From 9FT-COMBO-48-23 sp964400675 (GTDB taxonomy: Bacteria > Chloroflexota > Dehalococcoidia > GIF9 > UBA5629), in contig CAYNVO010000003.1 of NCBI GenBank assembly GCA_964400675.1, positions 124,001-188,000 of the forward strand: DNA of 64,000 nucleotides. The letters are read 5' to 3'. The notes below the pieces were generated by a model, which made no database searches, was not told the DNA's origin, and was given only the letters and a program-made list of their open reading frames with translations. Below are positions 25,434-33,563 of this stretch, in pieces (position 1 is the stretch's first letter; every line of letters begins with the position of its first letter). The translations under genes and the position numbers were made by a program.

Positions 25434-26787
25434 GTGATTTTTCTTTCCCGTTACCCTGGTAGTTAAACACCGTGTCCTGCTCCATATCATAATATACCGG
25501 CGGCTTGATGCCAGGCCTATCATCCCAGTACCCTATGACTCTTTCCTTCTCCAGATTTTTAATTTCCTCTTCTGATAATCCAAATAATGTCTTCAAAATA
25601 TAGCGATTGTGATAGCCAAGCGGCCTGGCAAGCCATTTTGTTCTCCCTGGAGTTTTGCTTAACATGGCTGATGGGCCCGGCAGCACCAACTCTCGATACA
25701 TGTCGTCCTTGAACGCTACGACACTTCCCCTCTGTCTCCGCCATTCATCATTAGCTATTTGCAAATCGTCCATTACCTCTGCAACGGGGAAGCCGTGCTC
25801 TTTAGCCAAATCAACTATTTCGGCGCTGTCTTTTTTGCTAACCCAATCCTGGGCAATTCTGTAGAGTTCTCTGGCATTTTGTGGCTTTAACCTGTCAAAC
25901 CCGTCTTTATATTCTGTGGCCAGTTTTTTCTGCCCCATCGCTGATGACAGTGCTTTAAATTGCTCCTCTGTGGCTACTGCCAGAGCCACGAACTTTCCGT
26001 CACGGGATTTAAATATGCCCGATGGCGCCATAGTTGGGTCGGTGTTGCCCACACGCTCCAGCTCTTCGTTAGTTATACTGAAATAGGTAAAATTGGGCAA
26101 TATCCTCATTAAAGCTTCCGATTGTGCCAGATCTATGTACTGCCCCTTGCCAGTCTTCTTACGATGGTAGAGAGCCATTACCAGCGAAAGCGCTCCCACA
26201 TTCCCCGGCAGGTAATCCCCCAGATAATCGGGCAGCTTATAGTATTTATCTGTTTCGGGATATCCCGTCAGGCTCAGGTTGCCGCTAGCAGCTTGGGCCA
26301 GCAAGTCCCAGCCGGGGAAAAACCTCAGTGGGCCGTATTGCCCGTAGGTGGCACAACTCAAATAGATTATTTTAGGGTTGATTTTGCTGAGCTGGCTGTA
26401 TCCCATTTCCCAGGCTTCCGCAGTGCCAGCAGCAAAATTCTCAACTACCACGTCGGCTTGTTCGGCTAACTTGTAAATCAGCTCTTTCGCTTTGGGCAAC
26501 TTCAAGTTAACTGACAGGAAGTACTTATTGTATTGCACAAAATGGAAACAGATACTGGAGTGTTTCCAGAACTTGCCCCAGTAGACTCCAAACCTCCACA
26601 GGTCACCAACAAAAGGCAGTTCAATCTTAAATACTTCTGCACCATACTGTGCTAGCAACCTGGCAGCAACGGGGCCATATATTACGTGTGAGAAATCCAG
26701 AACTTTAATCCCTTTAAACACCTCGGGTTTTTCTTTTATCTTAGACGGGTCGAACAGCTTGTTGGTATAGGAGAAATAGTCTTCCAT
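25426..26787 (-). CDS. CaiB/BaiF family (class III) CoA-transferase, overlapping pair member
   Basis: A 453-aa paralogue. The domain start is IKVLDFSHVIYGPVAARLL. CATYGQYGPL and PGWDLLAQAASG carry the conserved catalytic-region Asp. A tail of about 40 residues after GLSEEEIKNLE is longer than usual. Only 2 bases separate it from livF, and it overlaps the next transferase. Genetic linkage to an importer suggests that the pair attaches CoA to the imported acid. The donor (for example succinyl-CoA) is not known. Confidence 0.9.
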   Translation of the reverse strand: MEDYFSYTNKLFDPSKIKEKPEVFKGIKVLDFSHVIYGPVAARLLAQYGAEVFKIELPFVGDLWRFGVYWGKFWKHSSICFHFVQYNKYFLSVNLKLPKAKELIYKLAEQADVVVENFAAGTAEAWEMGYSQLSKINPKIIYLSCATYGQYGPLRFFPGWDLLAQAASGNLSLTGYPETDKYYKLPDYLGDYLPGNVGALSLVMALYHRKKTGKGQYIDLAQSEALMRILPNFTYFSITNEELERVGNTDPTMAPSGIFKSRDGKFVALAVATEEQFKALSSAMGQKKLATEYKDGFDRLKPQNARELYRIAQDWVSKKDSAEIVDLAKEHGFPVAEVMDDLQIANDEWRRQRGSVVAFKDDMYRELVLPGPSAMLSKTPGRTKWLARPLGYHNRYILKTLFGLSEEEIKNLEKERVIGYWDDRPGIKPPVYYDMEQDTVFNYQGNGKEKSHG

Positions 26788-26789
26788 TT

Positions 26790-27494
26790 TTACCTTCCCA
26801 AATAGGCTTCCTTTACCAGTTCGCTATCAAGCAGTTTATCACTTGAATCCGTAACAACGATTCTTCCATTCTCCATTACATATCCTCTATCTGAAATCGA
26901 TAGCGCCTGGCGAGCATTTTGCTCGGAAAGCAAAATGGTGATTTTATCCTCGCGAAGCCTCCCTAAGATATCGTACACTTCAGATAGTAGCTTCGGGGCT
27001 AATCCTAGAGAGGGCTCATCTACCATTAACAACTTGGGATGAGACATTAGGCCCCTGCCGATAACCAACATTTGCTGCTCACCACCGCTTAAAGTTACCG
27101 CTGGCATATTCTTTCTCTCCTTTAGCAAAGGAAACAGGCTGTATACCCACTCCATAGAGTCATTTTTTCTTGGCCAGGCTTCATTAGAGTAGGCTCCCAG
27201 GAAAAGGTTATCCCGCACGCTTATATAAGGGAATATCCTTCTCCCTTCAGGTACCTGGGCAATTCCTCGCCTGACTATCTCGTGGGGAGGCATATTCTCA
27301 ATATGTTCACCTTCAAATATAATGCTGCCCGAGGCAGGTTTTAGCATACCCATAATAGTGTTGACCAGCGTTGTTTTGCCGGCGCCATTTGAACCCAGAA
27401 GCGCTATGATTTCACCCTGTCTAATATTAAAGCTGACGTCACGAAGTATATGAGTGACGCCGTAAGATACGTTGAGATTCTCTACATCAATCAT
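26790..27494 (-). CDS. livF: Liv-type ABC transporter ATP-binding protein
   Basis: The 234-aa LivF ATPase of a branched-chain amino acid-type importer. Walker A is GSNGAGKTT, the signature is TLSGGEQQM, Walker B is LLMVDEPSLGL, and the H-loop position reads LLSEQN, as is normal for LivF. It is the fourth gene of the livH-M-G-F operon, 3 bases after livG. It pairs with LivG on the cytoplasmic face of the membrane. Confidence 0.95.
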   Translation of the reverse strand: MIDVENLNVSYGVTHILRDVSFNIRQGEIIALLGSNGAGKTTLVNTIMGMLKPASGSIIFEGEHIENMPPHEIVRRGIAQVPEGRRIFPYISVRDNLFLGAYSNEAWPRKNDSMEWVYSLFPLLKERKNMPAVTLSGGEQQMLVIGRGLMSHPKLLMVDEPSLGLAPKLLSEVYDILGRLREDKITILLSEQNARQALSISDRGYVMENGRIVVTDSSDKLLDSELVKEAYLGR

Positions 27495-27497
27495 ATT

Positions 27498-28229
27498 TTA
27501 TTTACCCAGGTATGATTCAATTACCAGCGGGTTATCCGCCACTTCCTGAGGAGGCCCCTCGGCAATCTTCTCGCCATAGTGCAAAACTATGACCCGCTGA
27601 GCAGCCCTCATCAAGACCGCCATGACATGCTCTATCCACAGCACAGTCACGCCGAACTGGTCTTTGGCGCGTTCAATCAACCTTACGGCCTTTGCTGCCT
27701 CCCCTGGATTCAGCCCAGCCATAACCTCATCAACAAAAATGAGCTTTGGGCCTGTTGCCAGTGCTCTGGCTAACTCCAGCCCCCTCATTTCAAACAACGT
27801 AAGGTCACGCGCCAGTATATTTCTTTTACTAAATAAACCGACAAATTCCAGATAACAAGTGGCCTCAGTATAGGCATCCTCAAAGCTCCTGTTTGGTCTG
27901 TCCTTCCCATGAAGCGCGCTAACCACAACGCTGCCCATCGCTGTAAGCTCCGGGAACGGCCTTGGAATTTGGTAAGTTCTGCTGATGCCCAGCTTACATC
28001 GTTTCCATGGTGGCAACTTGGTAATATCCTTGCCCATAAATTCAATCTTGCCAGAATCAGCGCTATAGCTGCCGCATATCATATTGACCAGGGTCGTCTT
28101 CCCGGCTCCGTTTGGACCCATCAGCCCCACAGTTTCCCCTTCATTGATAGAGAGACTGACTCCATTAACTGCGGTTAAGCCTCCAAAGTGCTTGGTAATA
28201 TCTGTAACTTTCAGTATTTCAGCCACCAA
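27498..28229 (-). CDS. livG: Liv-type ABC transporter ATP-binding protein
   Basis: The 243-aa LivG ATPase. Walker A is GPNGAGKTT and Walker B is LIFVDEVMAGLNP, with the H-loop in WIEHVM. The signature region reads LTLFEMRGLELARAL. The Ser-Gly-Gly core of the ABC signature is absent; LivG proteins are often divergent here, though less strongly than this. It directly abuts livM. Together with LivF it powers uptake. Confidence 0.94.
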   Translation of the reverse strand: MVAEILKVTDITKHFGGLTAVNGVSLSINEGETVGLMGPNGAGKTTLVNMICGSYSADSGKIEFMGKDITKLPPWKRCKLGISRTYQIPRPFPELTAMGSVVVSALHGKDRPNRSFEDAYTEATCYLEFVGLFSKRNILARDLTLFEMRGLELARALATGPKLIFVDEVMAGLNPGEAAKAVRLIERAKDQFGVTVLWIEHVMAVLMRAAQRVIVLHYGEKIAEGPPQEVADNPLVIESYLGK

Positions 28230-29267
28230 CTATCTCCTTACATGTAAGGTTGGCTTGTATTCTCTATAACGACGCTTACGATAGAGTCCGAACAGACCTT
28301 CAGGGAGGACAAGAAGCAGTATAAGCAGTATTATGGGGAATATAAGTGATGCCATATCTCCGGCAGTGCGTATAAGTATCAGCTCAAGAAATGCGATGAA
28401 GTAGCCTCCGACAATGGCGCCATATATCTGTGTACGTCCTCCTATCATCGTCACCATAAATATCTTCAACATGAATGTGAGTGGCAGAAAAGTTTGTCCA
28501 GAAAACGTGCCATAATAGTGTGCGTAAAACCAGCCTATTATGGCAATCATCATTGCCGGAATAGCAACACTGATTATTTTAACTTTATTTATATTTACGC
28601 CAATGCCGTTGGCTACCTCCTCATCATCGTTAATAGCCGCCATCGGTACGGCATATCTTGACCTGAGAATCTTATCTACTATAAACAGATAGAATAGCAT
28701 CATAATAAGTGTAATGAAGGTGTAAGCAAGCAGGTTCAAGCTAAAAGAACCGACAGACACAAGGGGTGCTATACCGGCCAGTCCAGTATCTCCCTTGAAC
28801 AGGTCTACAAAAATAAGTGTCAATTCCAGAAATAGCAAGGGGAAAAGCAGTGTTAAAAGGCTATAGTACAGGCCCCCTGAGATAATAGCGAGAGGGCTCA
28901 TAAGGAAACCGAAGAGCAGGCCGCCCAGTGCCGCTGCTATCAGTGTCAGGCCAGGGTTGAGATGATAATGTATGCTGAGCAAAGCAGCAGTGTAGCCTCC
29001 TATGCCTATGTAAAACTGGGGTCCGAAGTTCATTCGCCCGGTGCCGATGGTCATCAAGGCTAAAGGAATGGCTATAGTAGCCAGCAGGTTAGCCTCTATA
29101 ATCGTAGGCAGAAGCGGCCGATATACGAAATATACCACCACTGGCACTATTATTAGTATGCCAACGTATATTAAGGGATTCCGCCAGTACCTGGGCTCAA
29201 TATGCCATTCCCATTTATTGCCTCGGGCGCGGAGTACCAGTCGGTCTCTCTTAACTTCTAATTCCAT
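28230..29267 (-). CDS. livM: Liv-type ABC transporter permease
   Basis: The 345-aa LivM inner-membrane permease. A hydrophilic N-terminus of about 30 residues precedes many hydrophobic segments. The GTGRMNFGPQFYIGIGGYTAALL motif region and the later NDDEEVANGIGVNINKVKI loop, which contacts the ATPase, are characteristic. It abuts livG with no gap and lies 5 bases from livH. Confidence 0.93.
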   Translation of the reverse strand: MELEVKRDRLVLRARGNKWEWHIEPRYWRNPLIYVGILIIVPVVVYFVYRPLLPTIIEANLLATIAIPLALMTIGTGRMNFGPQFYIGIGGYTAALLSIHYHLNPGLTLIAAALGGLLFGFLMSPLAIISGGLYYSLLTLLFPLLFLELTLIFVDLFKGDTGLAGIAPLVSVGSFSLNLLAYTFITLIMMLFYLFIVDKILRSRYAVPMAAINDDEEVANGIGVNINKVKIISVAIPAMMIAIIGWFYAHYYGTFSGQTFLPLTFMLKIFMVTMIGGRTQIYGAIVGGYFIAFLELILIRTAGDMASLIFPIILLILLLVLPEGLFGLYRKRRYREYKPTLHVRR

Positions 29268-29272
29268 CTAGT

Positions 29273-30148
29273 TCACCAAACAGTTTCACTTCTAGCTATT
29301 CCCTGCGGTCTGACAATCAGCATTATCAGGACCACTATCAAGGCTGATAAGCCCATAAATTGAGGCTCATTGATAACGAAGCCCACAACTGAGTGACAGA
29401 AGCCTATTATATAACTGGCTATAATAGTACCTTTGATGTTGCCGAGGCCACCGAGCACACTTACCAGTATAGCAATTATCATATATCCCCAACCCATGGA
29501 TGGGTCTACCGCCCAAATAGGAGCAATTGCCAGCGTAGCCAGTATTACAGGGATAAGCACCAGCACCATAATAAACATGAATACTCTCTCAACCCGTATG
29601 CCCATCAACCGGCTGCTGTATACATCATAAGATATAGCTCGCACAGCCAGACCTAATTTAGTTTTTAAAAAGAAAAGGACAAATAATCCCGTTACTACTA
29701 TTCCCAGTATAGCTGCGAATATCAGCTGATTTGACACGGTTACCTGGCCAATCTTACTCAGCCCGGGTATCATGGTTGTCTCCAAGTACACTCCAGCCTG
29801 TATGGGGTAGAAACGCAGCGCAGCCTGCTCCAGAATAATGGCAACGAATAAAAGCCCAAGTATAAGGATTTCCTCTTGATGCATGTAGCGTACAACGAGC
29901 CCCTTGTAGATGGCTATGGCGATGCCGGCCTGGATTACTAGCATGGCAGCTATGGACGGAATCAAGCCCCAGCCAAACAAGCTCATAAACATCCATGTGA
30001 AATAAATCGTGGCGGTGAATATGTATGCATAGCCGAGGTGAAAGATTCTTAATACGCCGCAAATCAGGGAGAAACCTAAGGATACAAGAAGATAGAGAGA
30101 GCCTAACAGGAAGGTGTAAATTAAAGTTGTTTCTATTACAACTAGCAC
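29273..30148 (-). CDS. livH: Liv-type ABC transporter permease
   Basis: The 291-aa LivH inner-membrane permease, nearly all hydrophobic. VSLGFSLICGVLRIFHLGYA near the N-terminus and the RAISYDVYSSRLMGIRVERV cytoplasmic loop are typical; in amino-acid transporters the loop usually reads RA-x-x-x-D-x-x-x-A-x-L-x-G. It is the first gene of the operon behind the promoter at 30199-30227. Confidence 0.93.
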   Translation of the reverse strand: MLVVIETTLIYTFLLGSLYLLVSLGFSLICGVLRIFHLGYAYIFTATIYFTWMFMSLFGWGLIPSIAAMLVIQAGIAIAIYKGLVVRYMHQEEILILGLLFVAIILEQAALRFYPIQAGVYLETTMIPGLSKIGQVTVSNQLIFAAILGIVVTGLFVLFFLKTKLGLAVRAISYDVYSSRLMGIRVERVFMFIMVLVLIPVILATLAIAPIWAVDPSMGWGYMIIAILVSVLGGLGNIKGTIIASYIIGFCHSVVGFVINEPQFMGLSALIVVLIMLIVRPQGIARSETVW

Positions 30149-30198
30149 ATCAACTCGCTTTCATCAGCAATTTTCCTGTGCTAAAGCCCTGAGCAAGA

Positions 30199-30227
30199 AT
30201 AATAACAGGAGCTAAATATCATGTCAA
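30199..30227 (-). promoter_or_regulatory. Promoter of the livHMGF-CoA-transferase operon
   Basis: On the minus strand, TTGACA (30227-30222) and TATTAT (30204-30199) are separated by 17 bases. It is close to consensus, and the start codon of livH is about 50 bases downstream. Confidence 0.72.
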
Positions 30228-30241
30228 TGGTTGCATACGTA

Positions 30242-30271
30242 TTGACAACGAGCATGAGCATATAATAAAAT
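30242..30271 (+). promoter_or_regulatory. Divergent promoter of the TRAP operon leader
   Basis: TTGACA (30242-30247) and TAAAAT (30266-30271) are separated by 18 bases. It is back to back with the liv promoter, with 14 bases between the two -35 boxes. It would give a leader of about 290 bases before dctP. Confidence 0.6.
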
Positions 30272-30282
30272 CCTTAGCGTTG

Positions 30283-30404
30283 TTGCGGATTTTTATGCCG
30301 CAAGAGTCGATTTACAGAACAAGAACCGATGCCAGCTAATAAATACATCTACCGCCAGTGACTCCGGGGTAAGTTACTGTACAGGGCAGTAACTCTGGAG
30401 TCAC
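30283..30404 (+). other. Structured leader region before dctP
   Basis: Two stem-loops are visible. TTGCGG (30283-30288) pairs with CCGCAA (30298-30303). A long one at 30358-30404 has outer arms GTGACTCC/GGAGTCAC and inner arms AGTTACTG/CAGTAACT. Neither is followed by a T-run. No gene is seen in 30272-30569. It may be a regulatory RNA leader or an operator palindrome. Confidence 0.5.
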
Positions 30405-30569
30405 GGATTTGAATATCCACACCACCAAGCATCAGCCGCTCATCTTCTCTAAAGTTTCAACATCTCTTCTGAGATGATGCGAGCACTTACATCCATTGAA
30501 CCATCTTGACTCATAGCCTGATATAAAATCGTCAAGGGAATAAATTAAAATCTTACGGAGGTGGAACCA

Positions 30570-31658
30570 ATGAAAAAAGAGACACTATTTATCTTGTTAG
30601 CCCTCACGATGGTAGGAGCACTGATGCTAGGTGCTTGCACAAAACCGGCACCATCCGAGACCATCGAGCTGACGTACAGCAATTTCTTTCCGCCCACAAA
30701 TTTGAACTCGATACTGGCTGAACAGTTTTGCACCGAGATAAAGGAGCGCACCAAGGGCGCGGTGGAAATTACCTACTACCCGGGCGGTACATTAACTCCG
30801 GCGACAGGGGTATATGACGGAGTAGTTAATGGCATCTCCGATATAGGTATGTCCTGTTTTGCATATACCATGGGTAGATTCCCGGCTAGCGAACTGGTCG
30901 ATTTGCCACACGCTTATCCCAATGGCTGGGTGGCTACCATGGTAGCCAACGATTTCTATAAGGAATTCAAACCCGCGGAGCTGGATGACGTGCATGTGCT
31001 TTATTTGCATGCACACGGCCCAGGCGTGGTTTTTAGCGCCAATAAGCCGGTAAGGACATTAGCAGACATGCAGGGATTGCAGATAAGGGGTACAGGTGTT
31101 GGTGTCAAAATAATGGATACACTTGGCGCTAAGGGTGTAGGCAAGCCGCAAGGAGAGGCTTACGAGCTCTTGTCCAAGGGTACGGTAGATGGCAGCTTTG
31201 CCCCGCTTGAGGTATTGAAGGGATGGAAACAGGCTGAGGTGGTGAACTATGTGACCAATTGTTATGCTGTGGGCAATACTACGGACATGTTTGTGGTCAT
31301 AAATAAGGCTAAATGGGATAGCATGCCCGCCAATATCCAGAAGGTCTTCACCGATGTCAGTGAAGAGTGGATAGATAAACATGCTAAGGCATGGACTTAC
31401 TCTGATAAATCTGGAGTCGATTTCTTTCTGACTTTCGAGGGCAGGGAGTTGATACAGTTGCCCCCGGACGAGATGGCAAAATGGGTGGAAGCTGCCAATC
31501 CGCTGATTGCGCAGTATATTACAGAGAAGACGGCTAAAGGGCTGCCGGCTGCTGATTACGAAGAGTACATAGTCGAGCGGGTGGAATACTGGAGCTCTAA
31601 GTCACCTTCTGAAGCAGCCTGCGTGGAATGGGTGGAAACTGAACTGTTACCTGAATAG
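30570..31658 (+). CDS. dctP: TRAP transporter substrate-binding lipoprotein (DctP family)
   Basis: A 362-aa extracytoplasmic solute receptor for a TRAP transporter. The signal peptide ends in the lipobox-like LGAC. The mature domain begins IELTYSNFFPP. GLQIRGTGVG holds the Arg that usually binds the substrate carboxylate, so an organic acid ligand is likely. ATG 30570 is preferred to GTG 30561, with GGAGG 8 bases upstream. It is followed by a hairpin and then the two membrane subunits. Confidence 0.93.
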   Translation: MKKETLFILLALTMVGALMLGACTKPAPSETIELTYSNFFPPTNLNSILAEQFCTEIKERTKGAVEITYYPGGTLTPATGVYDGVVNGISDIGMSCFAYTMGRFPASELVDLPHAYPNGWVATMVANDFYKEFKPAELDDVHVLYLHAHGPGVVFSANKPVRTLADMQGLQIRGTGVGVKIMDTLGAKGVGKPQGEAYELLSKGTVDGSFAPLEVLKGWKQAEVVNYVTNCYAVGNTTDMFVVINKAKWDSMPANIQKVFTDVSEEWIDKHAKAWTYSDKSGVDFFLTFEGRELIQLPPDEMAKWVEAANPLIAQYITEKTAKGLPAADYEEYIVERVEYWSSKSPSEAACVEWVETELLPE

Positions 31659-31687
31659 ATTGGAAAGCCTGGCACAGCAAATTTAGC

Positions 31688-31737
31688 TTTCGGGGGCATC
31701 TGAAAGTGGGGGTGGCAACTTTCCGGTGTCCCCGAAA
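31688..31737 (+). other. Stem-loop between dctP and dctQ
   Basis: TTTCGGGG (31688-31695) pairs with CCCCGAAA (31730-31737). Inside, GAAAGT (31702-31707) pairs with ACTTTC (31718-31723). No strong T-run follows. It probably protects the dctP message or partly terminates, giving more receptor than permease. Confidence 0.6.
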
Positions 31738-31763
31738 ATAGTTTATCCCAGTACCAGAATATA

Positions 31764-32249
31764 ATGAAGAGATTCGAGCGCATCATAAATTCTCTGAGCA
31801 AGTGGCTTAACTGGGTTGCCGGTGTTGCCCTGGTGCTCATGTTGCTGGTAATAGTGGCTGACATAATCGGCGCCAAGCTATTCAGGTGGCCCCTGCCCGG
31901 TGCTGTGGATATAGTAGGATTGTTCAGCGTCGTGGTAATCGCCTTTGCCATAGCTCAAACTCAAGTTGTGCACGGACACATTGAAGTCGAGTTTTTTGTC
32001 ACGCGCATCCCGGAAAAAGCCAGAAACGTTATCGCCGGGATTATCTATTCTCTGGGAATGCTGTTATTTGTGCTGCTTAGCTGGCAAAGCTATGCCTTCG
32101 GACATACATTGCAGGCAAGCGGTGAGGTCTCCATGACGCTGGGTGTTCCACTTTATCCCTTTGTTTATGGTATCGCCTTTTCCTGCGTCGTTGTCTTTCT
32201 GGTACTGCTGCTGCAATATCTTAAGGAAGTATTGAAAATAGTGAAATGA
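31764..32249 (+). CDS. dctQ: TRAP transporter small permease
   Basis: A 161-aa membrane protein with four hydrophobic segments. The SLSKWLNWVAGVALVLMLLV start and the GHIEVEF loop after the second segment are typical of DctQ. It forms the membrane complex with DctM, whose gene overlaps its stop by 4 bases (ATGA), so the two are translationally coupled. Confidence 0.92.
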   Translation: MKRFERIINSLSKWLNWVAGVALVLMLLVIVADIIGAKLFRWPLPGAVDIVGLFSVVVIAFAIAQTQVVHGHIEVEFFVTRIPEKARNVIAGIIYSLGMLLFVLLSWQSYAFGHTLQASGEVSMTLGVPLYPFVYGIAFSCVVVFLVLLLQYLKEVLKIVK

Positions 32250-33550
32250 GTTCAGCCGCCGTAGGTATTATAGGAATAGCCCTTTTAGTTATATTTTTCG
32301 TTCTCCGCATGCCAGTTGGCTTTGCCATGGCTATGGTCGGCTTCGTCGGCTTCAGCTATCTGGTTTCTCCTAGTGCCGGACTCGGCGTCCTGGCCAGAGA
32401 CATGTTCTACACCTTCTCGTCTTATTCCCTCACCGTTATACCTATGTTTGTCTTTATGGGCTGCATCGCTTCCGGCGCCGGCATGAGCAAGAGACTCTAT
32501 GATGCCGGCTATCTTACACTAGGCAGACTGCGCGGCGGCCTGGCAATGGCTACTATCGCAGGTTGTGCCGGCTTTGCGGCTATTTGCGGCTCGACCAATG
32601 CCTGCGCCGCTGCTATGGGCAAGGTGGCACTGCCTGAGATGAAGAGGTATAACTATGATGATTCACTGGCCACAGGCACCGTGTCTGCTGCCGGCAGCCT
32701 GGGCATACTGATTCCGCCCAGCACCATATTTATTGTTTACGGAATAATGACCGAGCAGTCCATAGGCAAGCTTTTTATAGCTGGTGTTTTCCCTGGCCTC
32801 ATTCTTGCTGCGCTATTCATAGCTACCGTGTATCTTATTTGCTGGCATAATCCCTCGTTTGCCCCGGCGGCTACAGCCACAAGCTGGAAGGAGAAACTGG
32901 ATGGACTCGCCGGCATCGGCGAGATGTTGGTTTTGTTTGTCCTGGTTATCAGTGGACTGTTCCTTGGTTGGTTCAGCCCAACACAAGCTGGTGGTGCCGG
33001 CGCTGCCGGTGCACTGCTGATAAGCCTTGCCAGGAGGCAACTCACCTGGCAGCATTTTCTTGATGCTGTCAAGGATACTCTACGTATAACCTGCATGATA
33101 ATGGTAATCGTTGCCGGAGCCACCGTCTTCGGACATTTTATGGCGGTATCCAAAATCCCTCTTTTCCTGGCTGACTGGGTGAGCGCTCTACCTTGGCCAC
33201 CAATGGCGGTGATGGCAGTGATAGTTTTTATCTGCCTTCTAGGTGGCTGCTTCATGGACTCACTGGCTATGATAATGCTCACCGTGCCTATCTTTTATCC
33301 GGCTATCCTTGCGCTTGGCTTTAATCCGATATGGTTCGGCGTGATAATCGTGCTGGTGGTGGAGATGGGTGTTATCACACCACCGGTGGGAATAAATGTT
33401 TACGTTGTGAAGGGGATTGCCAAGGAAGTACCTCTGGAGACCCTTTTTAAAGGGGTATGGCCCTTCCTCCTGTCAGAACTTGTTATGGTTGGTATATTGA
33501 TGCTGTTTCCCCAGATTGCCACTTTCCTGCCTGGTCTGACTATGTATTGA
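32246..33550 (+). CDS. dctM: TRAP transporter large permease
   Basis: A 434-aa membrane protein of about 12 segments, the transport channel of the TRAP system, which uses an ion gradient. FVLRMPVGFAMAM, GSLGILIPPSTIFIVYG and EMGVITPPVGINVYVVKG are the conserved helical-hairpin regions. It is directly followed, after 13 bases, by an acyl-CoA synthetase. Confidence 0.94.
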   Translation: MSSAAVGIIGIALLVIFFVLRMPVGFAMAMVGFVGFSYLVSPSAGLGVLARDMFYTFSSYSLTVIPMFVFMGCIASGAGMSKRLYDAGYLTLGRLRGGLAMATIAGCAGFAAICGSTNACAAAMGKVALPEMKRYNYDDSLATGTVSAAGSLGILIPPSTIFIVYGIMTEQSIGKLFIAGVFPGLILAALFIATVYLICWHNPSFAPAATATSWKEKLDGLAGIGEMLVLFVLVISGLFLGWFSPTQAGGAGAAGALLISLARRQLTWQHFLDAVKDTLRITCMIMVIVAGATVFGHFMAVSKIPLFLADWVSALPWPPMAVMAVIVFICLLGGCFMDSLAMIMLTVPIFYPAILALGFNPIWFGVIIVLVVEMGVITPPVGINVYVVKGIAKEVPLETLFKGVWPFLLSELVMVGILMLFPQIATFLPGLTMY

Positions 33551-33563
33551 GGATTAACTACTA

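Noticed and set aside
30506..30529. Promoter TTGACT with TAAAAT just before dctP
   Set aside because: The spacer is only 12 bases, too short for a sigma-70-type promoter; the pair at 30242-30271 fits better.
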